Assembly: GCA_003481745.1 (NCBI GenBank)
Contig: QULP01000003.1
Location: 378,266 to 442,265 of the forward strand
Direction of reading: 5' to 3'
Source of the DNA: Firmicutes bacterium OM04-13BH
GTDB lineage: Bacteria > Bacillota > Clostridia > Lachnospirales > Lachnospiraceae
Length of the DNA: 64,000 bases
The position numbers and the translations under genes are program-made. The notes beneath the pieces were generated by a model. The model saw only the letters and a program-made list of their open reading frames with translations. It made no database searches and was not told where the DNA came from. Below are positions 30,005 to 41,426 of this stretch, one piece after another. How positions within the stretch are numbered: the stretch's first letter is position 1; every line of letters begins with the position of its first letter.

Positions 30005-30958
30005 TTAATTTTTTCTGGCCGTAACAGACACCCATTCTCCCTGATGTGTAACCTCTAACACTTCAAGACCGGCTGCTTTTACCGCATTTACAACAGTTTC
30101 TTCTTTGTCGTCAATGATACCGGATGTAATATAAATTCCACCTTTTTTCATCTGATTTAAGATAACCGGAGTCAGTGGAACTAATACATCTGCTAAAATA
30201 TTAGCAACTACGATATCATATTTTTCATAGCCAACTTTATCCTGTACTTCTTTATCATCAATGATATTTCCAATCATCATGTCAAAAGCTTCTACCGGAA
30301 TCTCATTTGCCTCTTTATTTTCTTCTACTGCCGGAACTGCACAAGGATCAAGGTCTGTTCCGACTGCATGTTTTGCTCCTAATTTCAATGCTACAATCGA
30401 TAAAATTCCGCTTCCTGTTCCGACATCAAGCAGTTCTGTCTCGCTTGTCACATATTTCTTTAACTGACGGATACAAAGCTGTGTGGTCTCATGCATACCT
30501 GTTCCAAACGCTGTACCTGGGTCAATATGAATAATCATTCGGTCTTTATCTTCTTCTTTTACTTCTTCCCAGGATGGAATAATCAAGATATCATCTACAT
30601 AAAACTGCTTGAAATACTGTTTCCAGTTATTAATCCAGTCTTTGTCTTCGGTCTGGGAAAGTGTAATCATTCCGGAACCGATGTCTACAAACATTCTTAA
30701 CTCTTCTAATTCTGCCTTTACTTTTTCAAGCATTGCATTGACATCTTCATCCTCATCCAGATAAAAATTCAGATATGCAACCCCATCATCTTCCGGCATA
30801 TCCGGAAGAATATCTACAAACATCTGCTTTTTATCCTGTTCGGATAACGGCTGTTTGTCCTGAATTTCCGCACCTTCAAGCCCGATGTCCGCAAGGGTGG
30901 AAATGACAATATCTTCTACTTCTTCTCTGATTTCCAAAGTAATTTTATTCCACTTCAT
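30005..30958 (-). CDS. prmA: Ribosomal protein L11 methyltransferase PrmA
   Basis: PrmA trimethylates ribosomal protein L11 with SAM. The 317-residue protein has the N-terminal substrate domain, then PGTAFGTGMHETT, the SAM motif LLDVGTGSGILSIVALKLGA and VANILADVL, all diagnostic. It is typically found after dnaJ; here a transporter gene lies between dnaJ and prmA. It starts the prmA-rsmE-desulfurase-thiI run. Confidence 0.97.
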   Translation of the reverse strand: MKWNKITLEIREEVEDIVISTLADIGLEGAEIQDKQPLSEQDKKQMFVDILPDMPEDDGVAYLNFYLDEDEDVNAMLEKVKAELEELRMFVDIGSGMITLSQTEDKDWINNWKQYFKQFYVDDILIIPSWEEVKEEDKDRMIIHIDPGTAFGTGMHETTQLCIRQLKKYVTSETELLDVGTGSGILSIVALKLGAKHAVGTDLDPCAVPAVEENKEANEIPVEAFDMMIGNIIDDKEVQDKVGYEKYDIVVANILADVLVPLTPVILNQMKKGGIYITSGIIDDKEETVVNAVKAAGLEVLEVTHQGEWVSVTARKN

Positions 30959-31001
30959 AGTTAGTCTTTCCTTTCTTTATCTATACTTTATCTATACTCT
31001 C

Positions 31002-31922
31002 TTATACAAACATAAATACAATCGTTATTGTCACTACCGATAATACAGTCGACAAGATAATTCCCTCTGATATCGTATGTGCATCTTTATTATACTGTTC
31101 TGCTAACATAACCGGCATATTTCCGGTTGGAAGTGCCAGCATTAAAATAATGGTTGCACGCATAATATAATCTGGAAGAATTGGTTTTAACAAAATTGCA
31201 ATTAAAACCGGTAAGACCAGAAACCGCAATAATTCAAATAGCATAAGCTTTCGATTTTCAATTATTTTTTTCGGATTTAACCCCACTACAGATGCTCCGA
31301 TTACCATCATAGAAAGAAACGTACAGGCATTTCCACAGTAAGTTACGATATTCTGAAGCGTCTCCGGAACGGTAAGCTGAAACCAGTAAATCAAAAATGC
31401 AAAAATGCAACAGACAAAACCGGGTGTAAAAATATCTGTCCAGGACTGTTTTTTATCGCCTTCTGTTCCCTTTCTTACCAATGCAATCCCAAATGTAAAG
31501 ATAAAAATGTTATACAGAAAATTAAAAATCACCACATATAAAATTGATTTATGTCCAAGAATTGCGAGTGATACCGGAAATCCGATAAATCCAACATTTC
31601 CAAACGTGCTCATCAAAACATATGCTTCTTTTTCCTTCGTCTGTACCCGAAAAATCTTTACAAATGCATAACCAAACACAATCAACAGAACATAATACAC
31701 AATACCAATTCCCGTTACAATCCCTACATTTTTTCTGGAAATATCTGACATATCCTGAAACACACTTGCAAGAATCATTGCAGGGCAGCAGATGTTTACA
31801 ACAATTGCTGACAAATCCTTCATCACCATTTCTGATACAAACTTCCTTTTATACATGAAATATCCAAGTATAATCAGCGCAAATATCATCACCATCTGCT
31901 TTAGAACCACTATGCTGCCCAT
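31002..31922 (-). CDS. AEC family transporter (auxin efflux carrier type)
   Basis: This is a ten-segment membrane carrier of the AEC family, 306 residues. The duplicated five-helix pattern, the GFIGFPVSLAILG motif in the first half and ALPTGNMPVMLAEQYN near the second half are typical. Bacterial members export or import small carboxylates such as malate or malonate; the substrate here is unknown. It sits between prmA and the dnaJ terminator and may have its own promoter. Confidence 0.9.
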   Translation of the reverse strand: MGSIVVLKQMVMIFALIILGYFMYKRKFVSEMVMKDLSAIVVNICCPAMILASVFQDMSDISRKNVGIVTGIGIVYYVLLIVFGYAFVKIFRVQTKEKEAYVLMSTFGNVGFIGFPVSLAILGHKSILYVVIFNFLYNIFIFTFGIALVRKGTEGDKKQSWTDIFTPGFVCCIFAFLIYWFQLTVPETLQNIVTYCGNACTFLSMMVIGASVVGLNPKKIIENRKLMLFELLRFLVLPVLIAILLKPILPDYIMRATIILMLALPTGNMPVMLAEQYNKDAHTISEGIILSTVLSVVTITIVFMFV

Positions 31923-31993
31923 TTTCTCATAAACTCTCCCACTTTATCTATTTAACATTCCTATTATAAGGGAAATTTTTTTAGATTGCAACG

Positions 31994-32044
31994 AAAAAAA
32001 GAGAAGAAAAAATGTGAAACAATCACAAATTTTCTTCTCTTTTT
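31994..32044 (-). terminator. Terminator of the hrcA-grpE-dnaK-dnaJ operon
   Basis: GAGAAGAAAA (32001-32010) pairs with TTTTCTTCTC (32030-32039), flanked by long A and T runs. Confidence 0.85.
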
Positions 32045-32045
32045 A

Positions 32046-33233
32046 CTAATCTTCAAATGTTTCTTTAATGGTTTCTTTGAATTTTTCCCATCCGCCTTTT
32101 TTCTTCTTTTCCGGAGTTTCTTCTTTTTCTTCTTTTGGACGATTTCCGCAGGCGGCATCGAATTTACGAAGTGCTTCTTTTGCCTCTTCATTTAACTTAG
32201 TTGGTACCTGAACAACCAGTGTAACATAATGGTCACCACGTACGTTTTTATTTCTAAGGGACGGTACACCTTTTCCTTTTAAGCGGACTTTGGTATCGGT
32301 CTGCGTTCCGGGTTTGACATCGTACATAACGTCTCCGTCTACCGTACTGATGCGGACTTCTCCACCGAGTGCTGCCTGTGCATAAGTAATTGGTGCAGTA
32401 GAAAAGATATTCATATCCTGTCTCTGGAAAATCGGATGACGAGCTACCATAACTTCTACAAGCAAATCTCCTCTTGGTCCTCCGTTTGTTCCCGGTTCAC
32501 CTTTATCACGGATACGGATACTCTGTCCATTGTCAATACCGGCCGGAATACTTACCTGAATCTTCTTATGTTTGGACACATATCCTGTACCATGGCAATC
32601 GGTACATTTATCTTTAATGATTTTACCGGTTCCCTGACAATCCGGACAAGTCTGAACATTCCGAACCATTCCGAACATAGACTGCTGTGTATAGACAACC
32701 TGACCTTCTCCATGACATTTTGGACAGGTCTCCGGCTGTGTTCCAGGTCTTGCACCTGTTCCATGACAGGTTTCACAGGTTTCTTTTAAATTTAAATCCA
32801 ATTCTTTTTCACATCCAAAGACTGCCTCTTCAAATGTAACACGAACTCCGGCTCTGACATTTGCGCCCTTCATTGGACCATTATTCGTTCTTCTACGACC
32901 ACCGCCGCCGAATAAATCTCCAAAAATATCTCCAAAAATGTCACCCATATCTGCGCCGTCAAATCCGCTGAAGCCACCATATCCGCCGGCTCCGCCACCG
33001 CCATTTTCAAATGCGGCATGTCCAAACTGGTCATACTGTTTTCTCTTTTCTGCATCACTTAATACTGCATAAGCTTCGGAAGCTTCTTTAAATTTTTTCT
33101 CTGCTTCTTTATCACCTGGGTTTACGTCTGGATGATATTTTTTTGCCAGCTTACGATATGCACTTTTTATGGTAGAATCATCTGCGCCTCTGTCGACACC
33201 AAGCACCTCATAATAATCTCTCTTATCCGCCAT
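32046..33233 (-). CDS. dnaJ: Chaperone protein DnaJ
   Basis: This is the J-domain co-chaperone that stimulates DnaK ATP hydrolysis and delivers substrates. The 395-residue protein has the J domain with HPD (KYHPDVNPG), a Gly/Phe-rich linker, four CxxCxGxG zinc motifs ([32 protein letters not shown]), substrate-binding C-terminal domains, and a Lys/Glu-rich tail. It is last in the hrcA operon and starts 85 bases after dnaK. Confidence 0.98.
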   Translation of the reverse strand: MADKRDYYEVLGVDRGADDSTIKSAYRKLAKKYHPDVNPGDKEAEKKFKEASEAYAVLSDAEKRKQYDQFGHAAFENGGGGAGGYGGFSGFDGADMGDIFGDIFGDLFGGGGRRRTNNGPMKGANVRAGVRVTFEEAVFGCEKELDLNLKETCETCHGTGARPGTQPETCPKCHGEGQVVYTQQSMFGMVRNVQTCPDCQGTGKIIKDKCTDCHGTGYVSKHKKIQVSIPAGIDNGQSIRIRDKGEPGTNGGPRGDLLVEVMVARHPIFQRQDMNIFSTAPITYAQAALGGEVRISTVDGDVMYDVKPGTQTDTKVRLKGKGVPSLRNKNVRGDHYVTLVVQVPTKLNEEAKEALRKFDAACGNRPKEEKEETPEKKKKGGWEKFKETIKETFED

Positions 33234-33263
33234 TGGTTTTAATCCTTTCTATACACACATTTA

Positions 33264-33293
33264 GGCATGGAGCGCCTGTCAGCACCCCATGCC
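33264..33293 (-). other. Intercistronic hairpin between dnaK and dnaJ
   Basis: GGCATGGAGCGC (33264-33275) pairs with GCACCCCATGCC (33282-33293) with two internal mismatches. No T run follows, so it is more likely an mRNA-stabilising or processing hairpin than a terminator. Confidence 0.5.
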
Positions 33294-33318
33294 CCATATC
33301 TTTTATTTACTGACAATT

Positions 33319-35205
<1,887 letters not shown>

Positions 35206-35244
35206 CTATATCAATTCCAAGTTTTCTATCAATTTATAAGATGA

Positions 35245-35266
35245 AATCTGATTTTAAAAATCAGAT
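35245..35266 (-). other. Intercistronic hairpin between grpE and dnaK
   Basis: ATCTGATTTT and AAAATCAGAT at 35247-35266 form an A/T-rich perfect hairpin with almost no loop. It may protect or separate the dnaK-dnaJ message, as known for processed dnaK operons; this is inference. Confidence 0.4.
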
Positions 35267-35274
35267 ATAATTGA

Positions 35275-35886
35275 TTAATTTGCTACTTTTACCATGCTGT
35301 GTCTTACGACATGGTCTTTATAGAGATATCCTTTCTGGAACTCTTCTACTACTACATTCTCTCCGGCTTCTTCATCTTCCACATGCATTACTGCGTTGTG
35401 GTAATCCGGATTAAATTCTTCTCCGACTGCATCAATGGCTTTGACACCCATTTCTTCAAATACAGTCATCATCTGTTTGTAAATCTTTGTCATTCCGTCT
35501 GCAAACGGACTGTCTTTTTCTTCTTCCGGAACTGCTGCAAGACCTCTTTCAAAGTTATCTACAACCGGAAGAATCTTTTCAATGATTTCTCTTGCACCGA
35601 TTTCATACATGGAAGCTTTTTCTTTCTCGGTACGTTTTCTGAAATTATCAAATTCTGCCATCTGACGTTTTACACGGTCAGTCAGCTCTTCGATTTTTTC
35701 ATCTTTTTTATCTTTTTTCTTTTTGAAAAATCCTTTCTTTTCTTCAGATTTTTCTTCTGTTTCTGCTTCTTCAGAATTTTCTTCTGCTTCACAGCTTTCT
35801 TCTGTAACTTCTTCGGTTTCTTCTGTTTCTGTCTCGGCTGTTACATCATCGTTTTTATCATCATATAATTCTTTTTCTTCTGACAC
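35275..35886 (-). CDS. grpE: Nucleotide exchange factor GrpE
   Basis: GrpE releases ADP from DnaK. The 203-residue protein has a long acidic and lysine-rich N-terminal part (1-70), a helical dimerisation region (KRQMAEFDNFRKRTEKEK) and the C-terminal beta domain (FNPDYHNAVMHV, VVEEFQKGYLYKDHVVRHSMV). Translation begins at GTG; the AAAGGCGG box is about 12 bases away, a rather long spacing, and a nearby ATG is out of frame. Second gene of the heat-shock operon, 17 bases after hrcA. Confidence 0.96.
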   Translation of the reverse strand: MSEEKELYDDKNDDVTAETETEETEEVTEESCEAEENSEEAETEEKSEEKKGFFKKKKDKKDEKIEELTDRVKRQMAEFDNFRKRTEKEKASMYEIGAREIIEKILPVVDNFERGLAAVPEEEKDSPFADGMTKIYKQMMTVFEEMGVKAIDAVGEEFNPDYHNAVMHVEDEEAGENVVVEEFQKGYLYKDHVVRHSMVKVAN

Positions 35887-35903
35887 GAATCCATTCCGCC
35901 TTT

Positions 35904-36941
35904 CTATGTTTTCTTAAATATATGGTCTAATTGTGTTTTCAGCGTTTTCAGATTATCTACTACATTTTCATAATCCATTCTCTTCGGTCCGATGATTCCG
36001 ATTGTTCCCTGCATGCCCTCACCTAAGTCGTAAGTCGCAGTCACTACACTGCAGTCTCTCATGGTTTGTACCGGACTTTCATTTCCAATATAAACCTGAA
36101 TTCCTGTGTTTTCTTCTGAACTCATCGAATCTTTTACTAAATCCGCAAGCGCATGTTTTTCTTCAAATGCTGAAATCAATTCACTGGCCTTTGAGGTATC
36201 CGCCAGTTCCGGGTACTTGAAAATGTTTGTCGCACCGCTTGTATAGATTTCAACCTCATCTTTGTCTTCTGCAATCGCCTGAGCTACCGCATCAATCACA
36301 CTGCCAACCACTTCACTGTGGATACCGGCTTGTTCTTTCATCCGGGTTATCATACTCAGATTGATTTCTTCGATTGTAAGACCATTTAACTGCGTATTTA
36401 AAAGCAGATTTAATTTTAAAACTGTTTCATCACTCATAGGCTCCTGTAAATCAATCATCTGATTCTTTACCAGATTGCTGTCGGTTACTAAAACCGCAAG
36501 CAGTTGATTGTCACCCACTTTAGAGAGCTGAATGAATTTAAGTTTGTTTCTGTGATAGGTCGGACCGGAAATCATTGTGGCATAATTTGTATTTATTGCA
36601 AGTACTTTTGCTACCTGCTGTAATACTTTTTCCATTTTATCGGTCTTTTCTATCATCAAATCTTTAATTTCCGAAACTTCTTTTTCTTTTTCCTTCATCA
36701 GTTCATCGACATATAACCGATATCCTTTATCAGAAGGAATTCTTCCGGCCGATGTATGCGGCTGAAGAATGTAACCCAGTTCTTCCAGGTCTGACATTTC
36801 ATTTCGGATGGTTGCAGAACTGAGATTCAGGTCTGTGTATTTTGATATCGTTCTTGAACCAACCGGTTCTCCGGTATCAAGGTAGGTCTGGATTATGGCT
36901 TTTAAAATTTTTCGTTTTCGCTCATCCAATTCACTTTCCAT
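35904..36941 (-). CDS. hrcA: Heat-inducible transcription repressor HrcA
   Basis: HrcA binds CIRCE and represses groESL and its own operon; its folding depends on GroEL. The 345-residue protein has the N-terminal winged helix (DTGEPVGSRTISKYT, SSATIRNEMSDLEELGYI), the GAF-like middle and the dimerisation insert. AAAGGAG precedes the ATG. The promoter and CIRCE lie directly upstream. First gene of hrcA-grpE-dnaK-dnaJ. Confidence 0.98.
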   Translation of the reverse strand: MESELDERKRKILKAIIQTYLDTGEPVGSRTISKYTDLNLSSATIRNEMSDLEELGYILQPHTSAGRIPSDKGYRLYVDELMKEKEKEVSEIKDLMIEKTDKMEKVLQQVAKVLAINTNYATMISGPTYHRNKLKFIQLSKVGDNQLLAVLVTDSNLVKNQMIDLQEPMSDETVLKLNLLLNTQLNGLTIEEINLSMITRMKEQAGIHSEVVGSVIDAVAQAIAEDKDEVEIYTSGATNIFKYPELADTSKASELISAFEEKHALADLVKDSMSSEENTGIQVYIGNESPVQTMRDCSVVTATYDLGEGMQGTIGIIGPKRMDYENVVDNLKTLKTQLDHIFKKT

Positions 36942-36972
36942 TTTAATCTCCTTTCTGCTTCTTTTTTAATTG

Positions 36973-36999
36973 TTAGCACTCGTCGTAGTGGAGTGCTAA
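36973..36999. promoter_or_regulatory. CIRCE element (HrcA operator) of the dnaK operon
   Basis: TTAGCACTC (36973-36981), nine bases, then GAGTGCTAA (36991-36999): a perfect match to the CIRCE consensus. Confidence 0.98.
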
Positions 37000-37012
37000 C
37001 ATCTATGCTCTT

Positions 37013-37041
37013 AAGATAGCACTGACCCATTTATTTGTCAA
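37013..37041 (-). promoter_or_regulatory. SigA-type promoter of the dnaK operon
   Basis: TTGACA (37041-37036) and TATCTT (37018-37013) on the minus strand with a 17-base spacer; CIRCE begins 14 bases downstream of the -10. Confidence 0.88.
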
Positions 37042-37084
37042 GAGCTTTACGAAATTTTTTTTATTTTTTTTACCCGAGTAAAAA

Positions 37085-39070
37085 TCAATCCATTTCTTCC
37101 AGATTTTTCTTCAGTTCCACCATTTTGTCACGAAGCCCTGCTGCTGCCTCGAAATTCAAATCCGCCGCTGCTTTTCGCATCTTCTTCTCGACTTCTTTAA
37201 TTAATTTTTCTAATTCTTTTCTGCTCATAGACTCAGGGTCTTTCTCTAATTTTTCTTCTGTCTCGGCAACCGATTTGGAAATACTGATTAAATCTCGCAC
37301 CGCTTTTTTAACAGTCTGCGGTGTGATATGATGTTCTTTATTATATTCCTCCTGTACACTACGGCGACACATCGTCTCATCGATTGCCATCTTCATGGAA
37401 TCCGTCATCACATCTGCATACATAATGACATGTCCCTCTACATTTCTTGCCGCACGACCAATTGTCTGAATCAGTGAGGTCTCGGAACGCAGGAATCCCT
37501 CTTTGTCTGCATCCAGAATTGCAACTAATGTAATTTCCGGAATATCCAGTCCCTCTCTTAAAAGATTGATTCCAACCAAAACATCAAATACATTTAAACG
37601 CATATCACGGATAATCTGTGTCCGCTCTAACGTATCAATATCAGAATGTAAGTATTTCACACGGATTCCCAAATCTTTCATATAATCCGTCAATTCCTCA
37701 GCCATACGTTTCGTCAGTGTGGTAATCAGTATCTTATTTCCTTTCTCGACTTCTTTATTCACTTCAGAAACCAAATCATCAATCTGTCCCTCTACCGGAC
37801 GTACTTCCACCATCGGATCTAAAAGTCCTGTCGGACGTATTATCTGTTCTGCCCTTAAGAGTTCATGTTGTTCCTCGTACTCCCCCGGTGTAGCAGATAC
37901 AAATAAAATCTGGTCAATTTTACTTTCAAATTCTTCAAAATTAAGCGGACGGTTATCGAGTGCAGATGGCAGACGAAAACCGTAATCCACCAGTGTTGTC
38001 TTTCTGGAACGGTCTCCAGCATACATTCCCCGAATCTGTGGAACCGTTTTATGAGACTCATCTACGATAATTAAATAGTCATCTCCAAAATAATCCATTA
38101 ACGTATACGGTGCTTGTCCCGGCTCTAAGCCGGATAAATGTCTGGAATAATTTTCAATTCCCGAACAAAAACCGGTTTCTTTCAACATTTCCATATCAAA
38201 GTTTGTACGCTCTGAAATTCTCTGCGCCTCTAATAATTTGTCCTCACTTTTAAAATATGTCACCCGTTCTTCTAATTCTTCTTCTATATGAATGGCTGCC
38301 TTTTTTATCTGCTCCATCGGAACGACATAATGCGAAGCCGGGAAAATTGCGATATGATTTAACTGGCATTTTATTTCTCCGGTCAGTACATTAATTTCTG
38401 TAATACGGTCAATCTCATCTCCAAAAAATTCTACTCTTACCGCTGTATCCGTATAATCCGCAGGGAAAATTTCCAGCACATCTCCCCGCACCCGAAATGT
38501 TCCCCTGTGAAAATCCATGTCATTGCGATCATACTGAATATCAATCAATTCCCGGGCGACTTCATCCCGGTCTTTTTCCATTCCCGGACGCAGGGAAATA
38601 ATCATATTCTGATAATCCTTTGGACTTCCGATTCCATAAATACAGGAAACACTCGAAACAATAATGACGTCTTTTCTTTCACTCAAAGAAGAAGTGGCTG
38701 AAAGACGCAGTTTATCAATCTCATCATTGATTGCCGAATCCTTTGCAATATAAGTGTCAGAAGACGGCACATAAGCTTCCGGTTGATAATAATCATAATA
38801 GGAAACAAAATATTCTACTGCGTTATCGGGGAACATCTCCTTGAACTCTCCGTATAACTGAGCCGCTAACGTCTTATTATGAGCGATGACAAGTGTCGGC
38901 TTCTGTAATTGCTGAATCACATTTGCCATCGTAAAAGTCTTTCCAGAACCCGTAACCCCCAGTAAAGTCTGGCATTGATTGCCTTCCTTGAATCCTTTCA
39001 CAAGCTCTGCAATCGCCTGTGGCTGGTCTCCGGTTGGCTTATATGGGGCTTTTAATTTGAACTCATTCAT
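37085..39070 (-). CDS. uvrB: UvrABC system protein B (intact copy with acquired 5' end)
   Basis: UvrB is the damage-verifying helicase of nucleotide excision repair. The 661-residue protein has Walker [11 protein letters not shown] (38-47), the damage-probing hairpin [10 protein letters not shown] (91-100), helicase motifs and a C-terminal UVR domain. The ATG at 39070 follows GGAGGG at seven bases and is preferred over a start five codons earlier. Residues 1-90 are about 82 percent identical to a second, truncated uvrB start at 43870-44142. The position of the fragments suggests that the first 90 codons and promoter of this copy came with inserted DNA and replaced the native ones. The long palindrome over the promoter suggests LexA-type damage control. 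Confidence 0.98.
   Translation of the reverse strand: MNEFKLKAPYKPTGDQPQAIAELVKGFKEGNQCQTLLGVTGSGKTFTMANVIQQLQKPTLVIAHNKTLAAQLYGEFKEMFPDNAVEYFVSYYDYYQPEAYVPSSDTYIAKDSAINDEIDKLRLSATSSLSERKDVIIVSSVSCIYGIGSPKDYQNMIISLRPGMEKDRDEVARELIDIQYDRNDMDFHRGTFRVRGDVLEIFPADYTDTAVRVEFFGDEIDRITEINVLTGEIKCQLNHIAIFPASHYVVPMEQIKKAAIHIEEELEERVTYFKSEDKLLEAQRISERTNFDMEMLKETGFCSGIENYSRHLSGLEPGQAPYTLMDYFGDDYLIIVDESHKTVPQIRGMYAGDRSRKTTLVDYGFRLPSALDNRPLNFEEFESKIDQILFVSATPGEYEEQHELLRAEQIIRPTGLLDPMVEVRPVEGQIDDLVSEVNKEVEKGNKILITTLTKRMAEELTDYMKDLGIRVKYLHSDIDTLERTQIIRDMRLNVFDVLVGINLLREGLDIPEITLVAILDADKEGFLRSETSLIQTIGRAARNVEGHVIMYADVMTDSMKMAIDETMCRRSVQEEYNKEHHITPQTVKKAVRDLISISKSVAETEEKLEKDPESMSRKELEKLIKEVEKKMRKAAADLNFEAAAGLRDKMVELKKNLEEMD
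38799..38826. repeat. Core repeat at the uvrB breakpoint, copy C (inside intact uvrB)
   Basis: These 28 bases match 43871-43898 at 27 positions, with 22 identical in a row at 38805-38826. They cover uvrB codons around residues 83-91 (NAVEYFVSY). Homology between the uvrB copies stops here on one side. A decayed third copy is at 42423-42450. Confidence 0.8.
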
Positions 39071-39087
39071 GGTAAATCCCTCCATTT

Positions 39088-39200
39088 GTGACTTTTACTA
39101 TGATCATTATCAGCCAAAAATTCGTATCCAGATTCGTAACGAAACGCCCATTTTCGTGTCAAATAGGTGTCATTTTTTCCTCGTTACGAATAAAAGTCAC
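39088..39200. repeat. Long imperfect inverted repeat in the uvrB leader
   Basis: GTGACTTTTA (39088-39097) pairs with TAAAAGTCAC (39191-39200), and ATTCGTAACGA (39132-39142) with TCGTTACGAAT (39181-39191). In a uvrB transcript this would fold into a long hairpin with a one-sided 34-base bulge, ending six bases before the Shine-Dalgarno. Role unknown: a small inserted repeat or a leader regulator. The rest of the 39071-39499 gap holds the uvrB promoter. Confidence 0.65.
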
Positions 39201-39320
39201 ATTACGTAGTATCCCTGCGGGAAAATTCATATTTGCGGATAAAACAGCACTCGGAAATACCTGATGATACTAGGCTCCGGTTCTGTCATATTTTTACTGT
39301 TTGTTCTTGTAACAGTCCCT

Positions 39321-39404
39321 ATTATATCAGACATTTTTTTGAAAGTATATAGATGAAGACAAGAAAAAAGTACAAATGTTCGATTCTTATTTGTACTTTT
39401 TTCT
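39321..39404 (-). promoter_or_regulatory. uvrB promoter C with long palindromic operator (LexA-like)
   Basis: A perfect 16-base inverted repeat lies at 39362-39404. On the minus strand it contains CGAACATTTGTAC (39382-39370), close to the Firmicute LexA box CGAAC-N4-GTTCG, then -35 TGTACT (39374-39369), 17 bases, -10 TATATA (39351-39346). A second possible -10 TATAAT is at 39326-39321 with TATACT 17 bases before it. Two related copies exist at 42647-42708 and 46820-46880. The A/T-flanked palindrome could also act as a terminator for the gene at 39500. Confidence 0.65.
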
Positions 39405-39499
39405 ATCACTACTATTCTATTTTTCATCATGCTGCGTGGAAATATTCTTCTACAAACTTTAATCTTTAAATTTATTGTGATATCTCTACTATTTTTCAC

Positions 39500-41206
39500 C
39501 TACACTCCAAAAAATTTGTTTGTAGAACTTAATTCCAAAACTTTTGCTTTTTCAATATATTTCGTATCTATTTTGTCTATACGTTCTCTTAAAATTGGAA
39601 TAATATATTGTCCTTCAATATCATCACATATTTCAAAAATTGTTCTAAGCTGATTTATATGTGTATTCTCCATTTTATCATGAATAACAAAGTAAGGTAC
39701 CTGGATACCGGCATCTATACTATACTCCATATATGCCAAATCATATGCTACAATAACAGCCTTTTTCTTTCCTGTTCCTACATTTCCTCCAAGCGCAGCA
39801 ATACTTACAGGAAATTTCCCTTCCTCCTTCCATTTTTGATTGTATGCCAATAAATATTTCTCACCATATAATTTGTCACAATAGCCAGAGAATACTTGGT
39901 TGAATTTTTTTATTTTCTCTTCAACCCCATCGCTCCTCATTTGTTCTTCGATTTTAACCAATTCCTTACTAAATTTTGAACGCGCTTGTTCCTGTTCTTC
40001 TAACAAGTTTATAGATTGCTGAATTTCTCCTTTCTTTAAAGATAAATCTTCTATCTGTTTATTCAGCATATTCAGTTCATCTAAAAGTCCTTCATCCAAC
40101 GCCTCAATAGTAACTTTTTCTTTTTCAGCAAGAATACAATTTAATTGTTGGGAATACTGTTCCAACAATTCTTGTTTCGCCAGTAACTGCGAATGAATAA
40201 AATCAATTCTATTTTGAATCATAGAATTATGGAAAGCGACCATATCTTCAAAACTTCTTTGAATATCAGGGACATAACTTTTCGCCTCTTCATAGATAGC
40301 TTGTAATGTAGTAAAATCTATATCTTTTTTTTCTTGTGAAAGCTTCGAAATACTTTCTTCGATATTTTTTATTTCAAATTCTAAAAATTGCATATTCTCT
40401 TGCAATTCATTAATTCGTATCGTCAATTTTCTTTTTGCATCCAACTCATCTCTATATGCATCCATATAAGATAGTTTCTGTCTTTTTTCATTCATTACAT
40501 TCAAGTCTTCATTCACAAGTTCTAGAGACTGTTTCAAAACACTTAACGAAACAATACTCTTACTTTTTTCCAATGCTTGAATTGTTTTTTGACATTCTAA
40601 TATCTTATCATTTATTTCACTTCTTTTATTTAACAATACTTCACCGTATATCTGAAACAAAAAACAATATACTAAATCATAGGTGTCATTCGAGGTCATC
40701 ATTGGCAAAAATTTTATAATACGATCTTCCGCTGTATTGTCCAATCGAATAAACTTTGGAATAAGCTGTCTAAATGTTGGTTTCTCTTCATTCAAATCAA
40801 AAATTATCTTCTTTAATTCATTCCAGAAATCATTTTCATTGTAAGTTTTATCAGAAATATACTTCTTTCCTCTTGGAAACAAGTCTCTTTTTATTATATA
40901 TTCCTTCTTATTTTTATTAATTAAAACTAATTCTGCCTGCACCTTATACTCACTTAAAAATCTCTTTATCTCTATATTTTCGCTTCGTGTATCAGAATCA
41001 TAGTATAGTTCTCTAGTGGACTTTGCTCCTAAACATAAATCAATAATTTTTATTGCTGTGGACTTTCCCACACTATTACCACTTTCTCTCATATCTTTAG
41101 GAGTATCATCAATTATCAAACTTAGTCCTTTTTCATTAAAAATAATCTCTCTGATAATTTCTTCAGAAGGTTTGGTTTTGCGCACTATTAGTTCTTTTAT
41201 TTTCAT
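39500..41206 (-). CDS. ABC-3C system ATPase component (SMC-like, DUF2326 type)
   Basis: The 568-residue protein has an N-terminal ABC/SMC-type nucleotide-binding half with the P-loop SGNSVGKST (42-50), a long coiled coil (about 195-420) and a C-terminal half with a Walker-B-like strand YFVIHD (Asp510). This is the layout of RecN/SMC-like ATPases of the DUF2326 group, which are the ATPase part of ABC-three-component systems, predicted conflict or defence systems. The start at 41206 has GGGAAGG six bases upstream and lies within the previous gene (44-base overlap). Last gene of a four-gene operon. A role in anti-element defence is inference from family and context. Confidence 0.82.
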   Translation of the reverse strand: MKIKELIVRKTKPSEEIIREIIFNEKGLSLIIDDTPKDMRESGNSVGKSTAIKIIDLCLGAKSTRELYYDSDTRSENIEIKRFLSEYKVQAELVLINKNKKEYIIKRDLFPRGKKYISDKTYNENDFWNELKKIIFDLNEEKPTFRQLIPKFIRLDNTAEDRIIKFLPMMTSNDTYDLVYCFLFQIYGEVLLNKRSEINDKILECQKTIQALEKSKSIVSLSVLKQSLELVNEDLNVMNEKRQKLSYMDAYRDELDAKRKLTIRINELQENMQFLEFEIKNIEESISKLSQEKKDIDFTTLQAIYEEAKSYVPDIQRSFEDMVAFHNSMIQNRIDFIHSQLLAKQELLEQYSQQLNCILAEKEKVTIEALDEGLLDELNMLNKQIEDLSLKKGEIQQSINLLEEQEQARSKFSKELVKIEEQMRSDGVEEKIKKFNQVFSGYCDKLYGEKYLLAYNQKWKEEGKFPVSIAALGGNVGTGKKKAVIVAYDLAYMEYSIDAGIQVPYFVIHDKMENTHINQLRTIFEICDDIEGQYIIPILRERIDKIDTKYIEKAKVLELSSTNKFFGV

Positions 41207-41426
41207 AATATACCTTCCCTTCCTCAATTTTTATTAATGACAACAAGAACAACCAATCCAATGCATAATATAAGAAATCCACATGAATCTTTCTTTTTAA
41301 TTGATTCTGAATTTCTTGAAATAACACATCGATAGGTATAACTTTTTTAGATTTCAAAATTTTCAATAAAACACTGCCTAAATAATATAAAGATAGTTCT
41401 GGTTCTCTTTCAACATTAACAATCAT
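41163..41426 (-). CDS. ABC-3C system middle component (MC6-like small protein)
   Basis: The 87-residue protein has the pattern of small ABC-3C middle components: REPELSLYYLGSVLLKIL at the start, then a winged-helix-like body (DVLFQEIQNQL, FLYYALDWLFLLSLIKIEEG, KVYYEN). Such proteins link the ATPase with the effector. It overlaps the upstream gene by four bases (ATGA) and the ATPase gene by 44 bases, which supports a co-translated complex. The MC6 label is from recalled family patterns, not from a search. Confidence 0.72.
   Translation of the reverse strand: MIVNVEREPELSLYYLGSVLLKILKSKKVIPIDVLFQEIQNQLKRKIHVDFLYYALDWLFLLSLIKIEEGKVYYENKRTNSAQNQTF

Noticed and set aside
37011..37018. TTAAGATA near the hrcA promoter, like the boxes at 4711-4774
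   Set aside because: A single copy overlapping a good -10 element; explained by the promoter.
37067..37084. Hairpin TTTTTACCCGAGTAAAAA after uvrB
   Set aside because: On the uvrB strand it is followed by A residues rather than a T run, so it is not listed as a terminator.
38979..39209. Plus-strand open frame containing YYDHYQP, similar to the UvrB hairpin motif
   Set aside because: It is on the strand opposite to uvrB and lies in the inverted repeat of the leader; the resemblance is probably chance, since the flanks do not align with UvrB.
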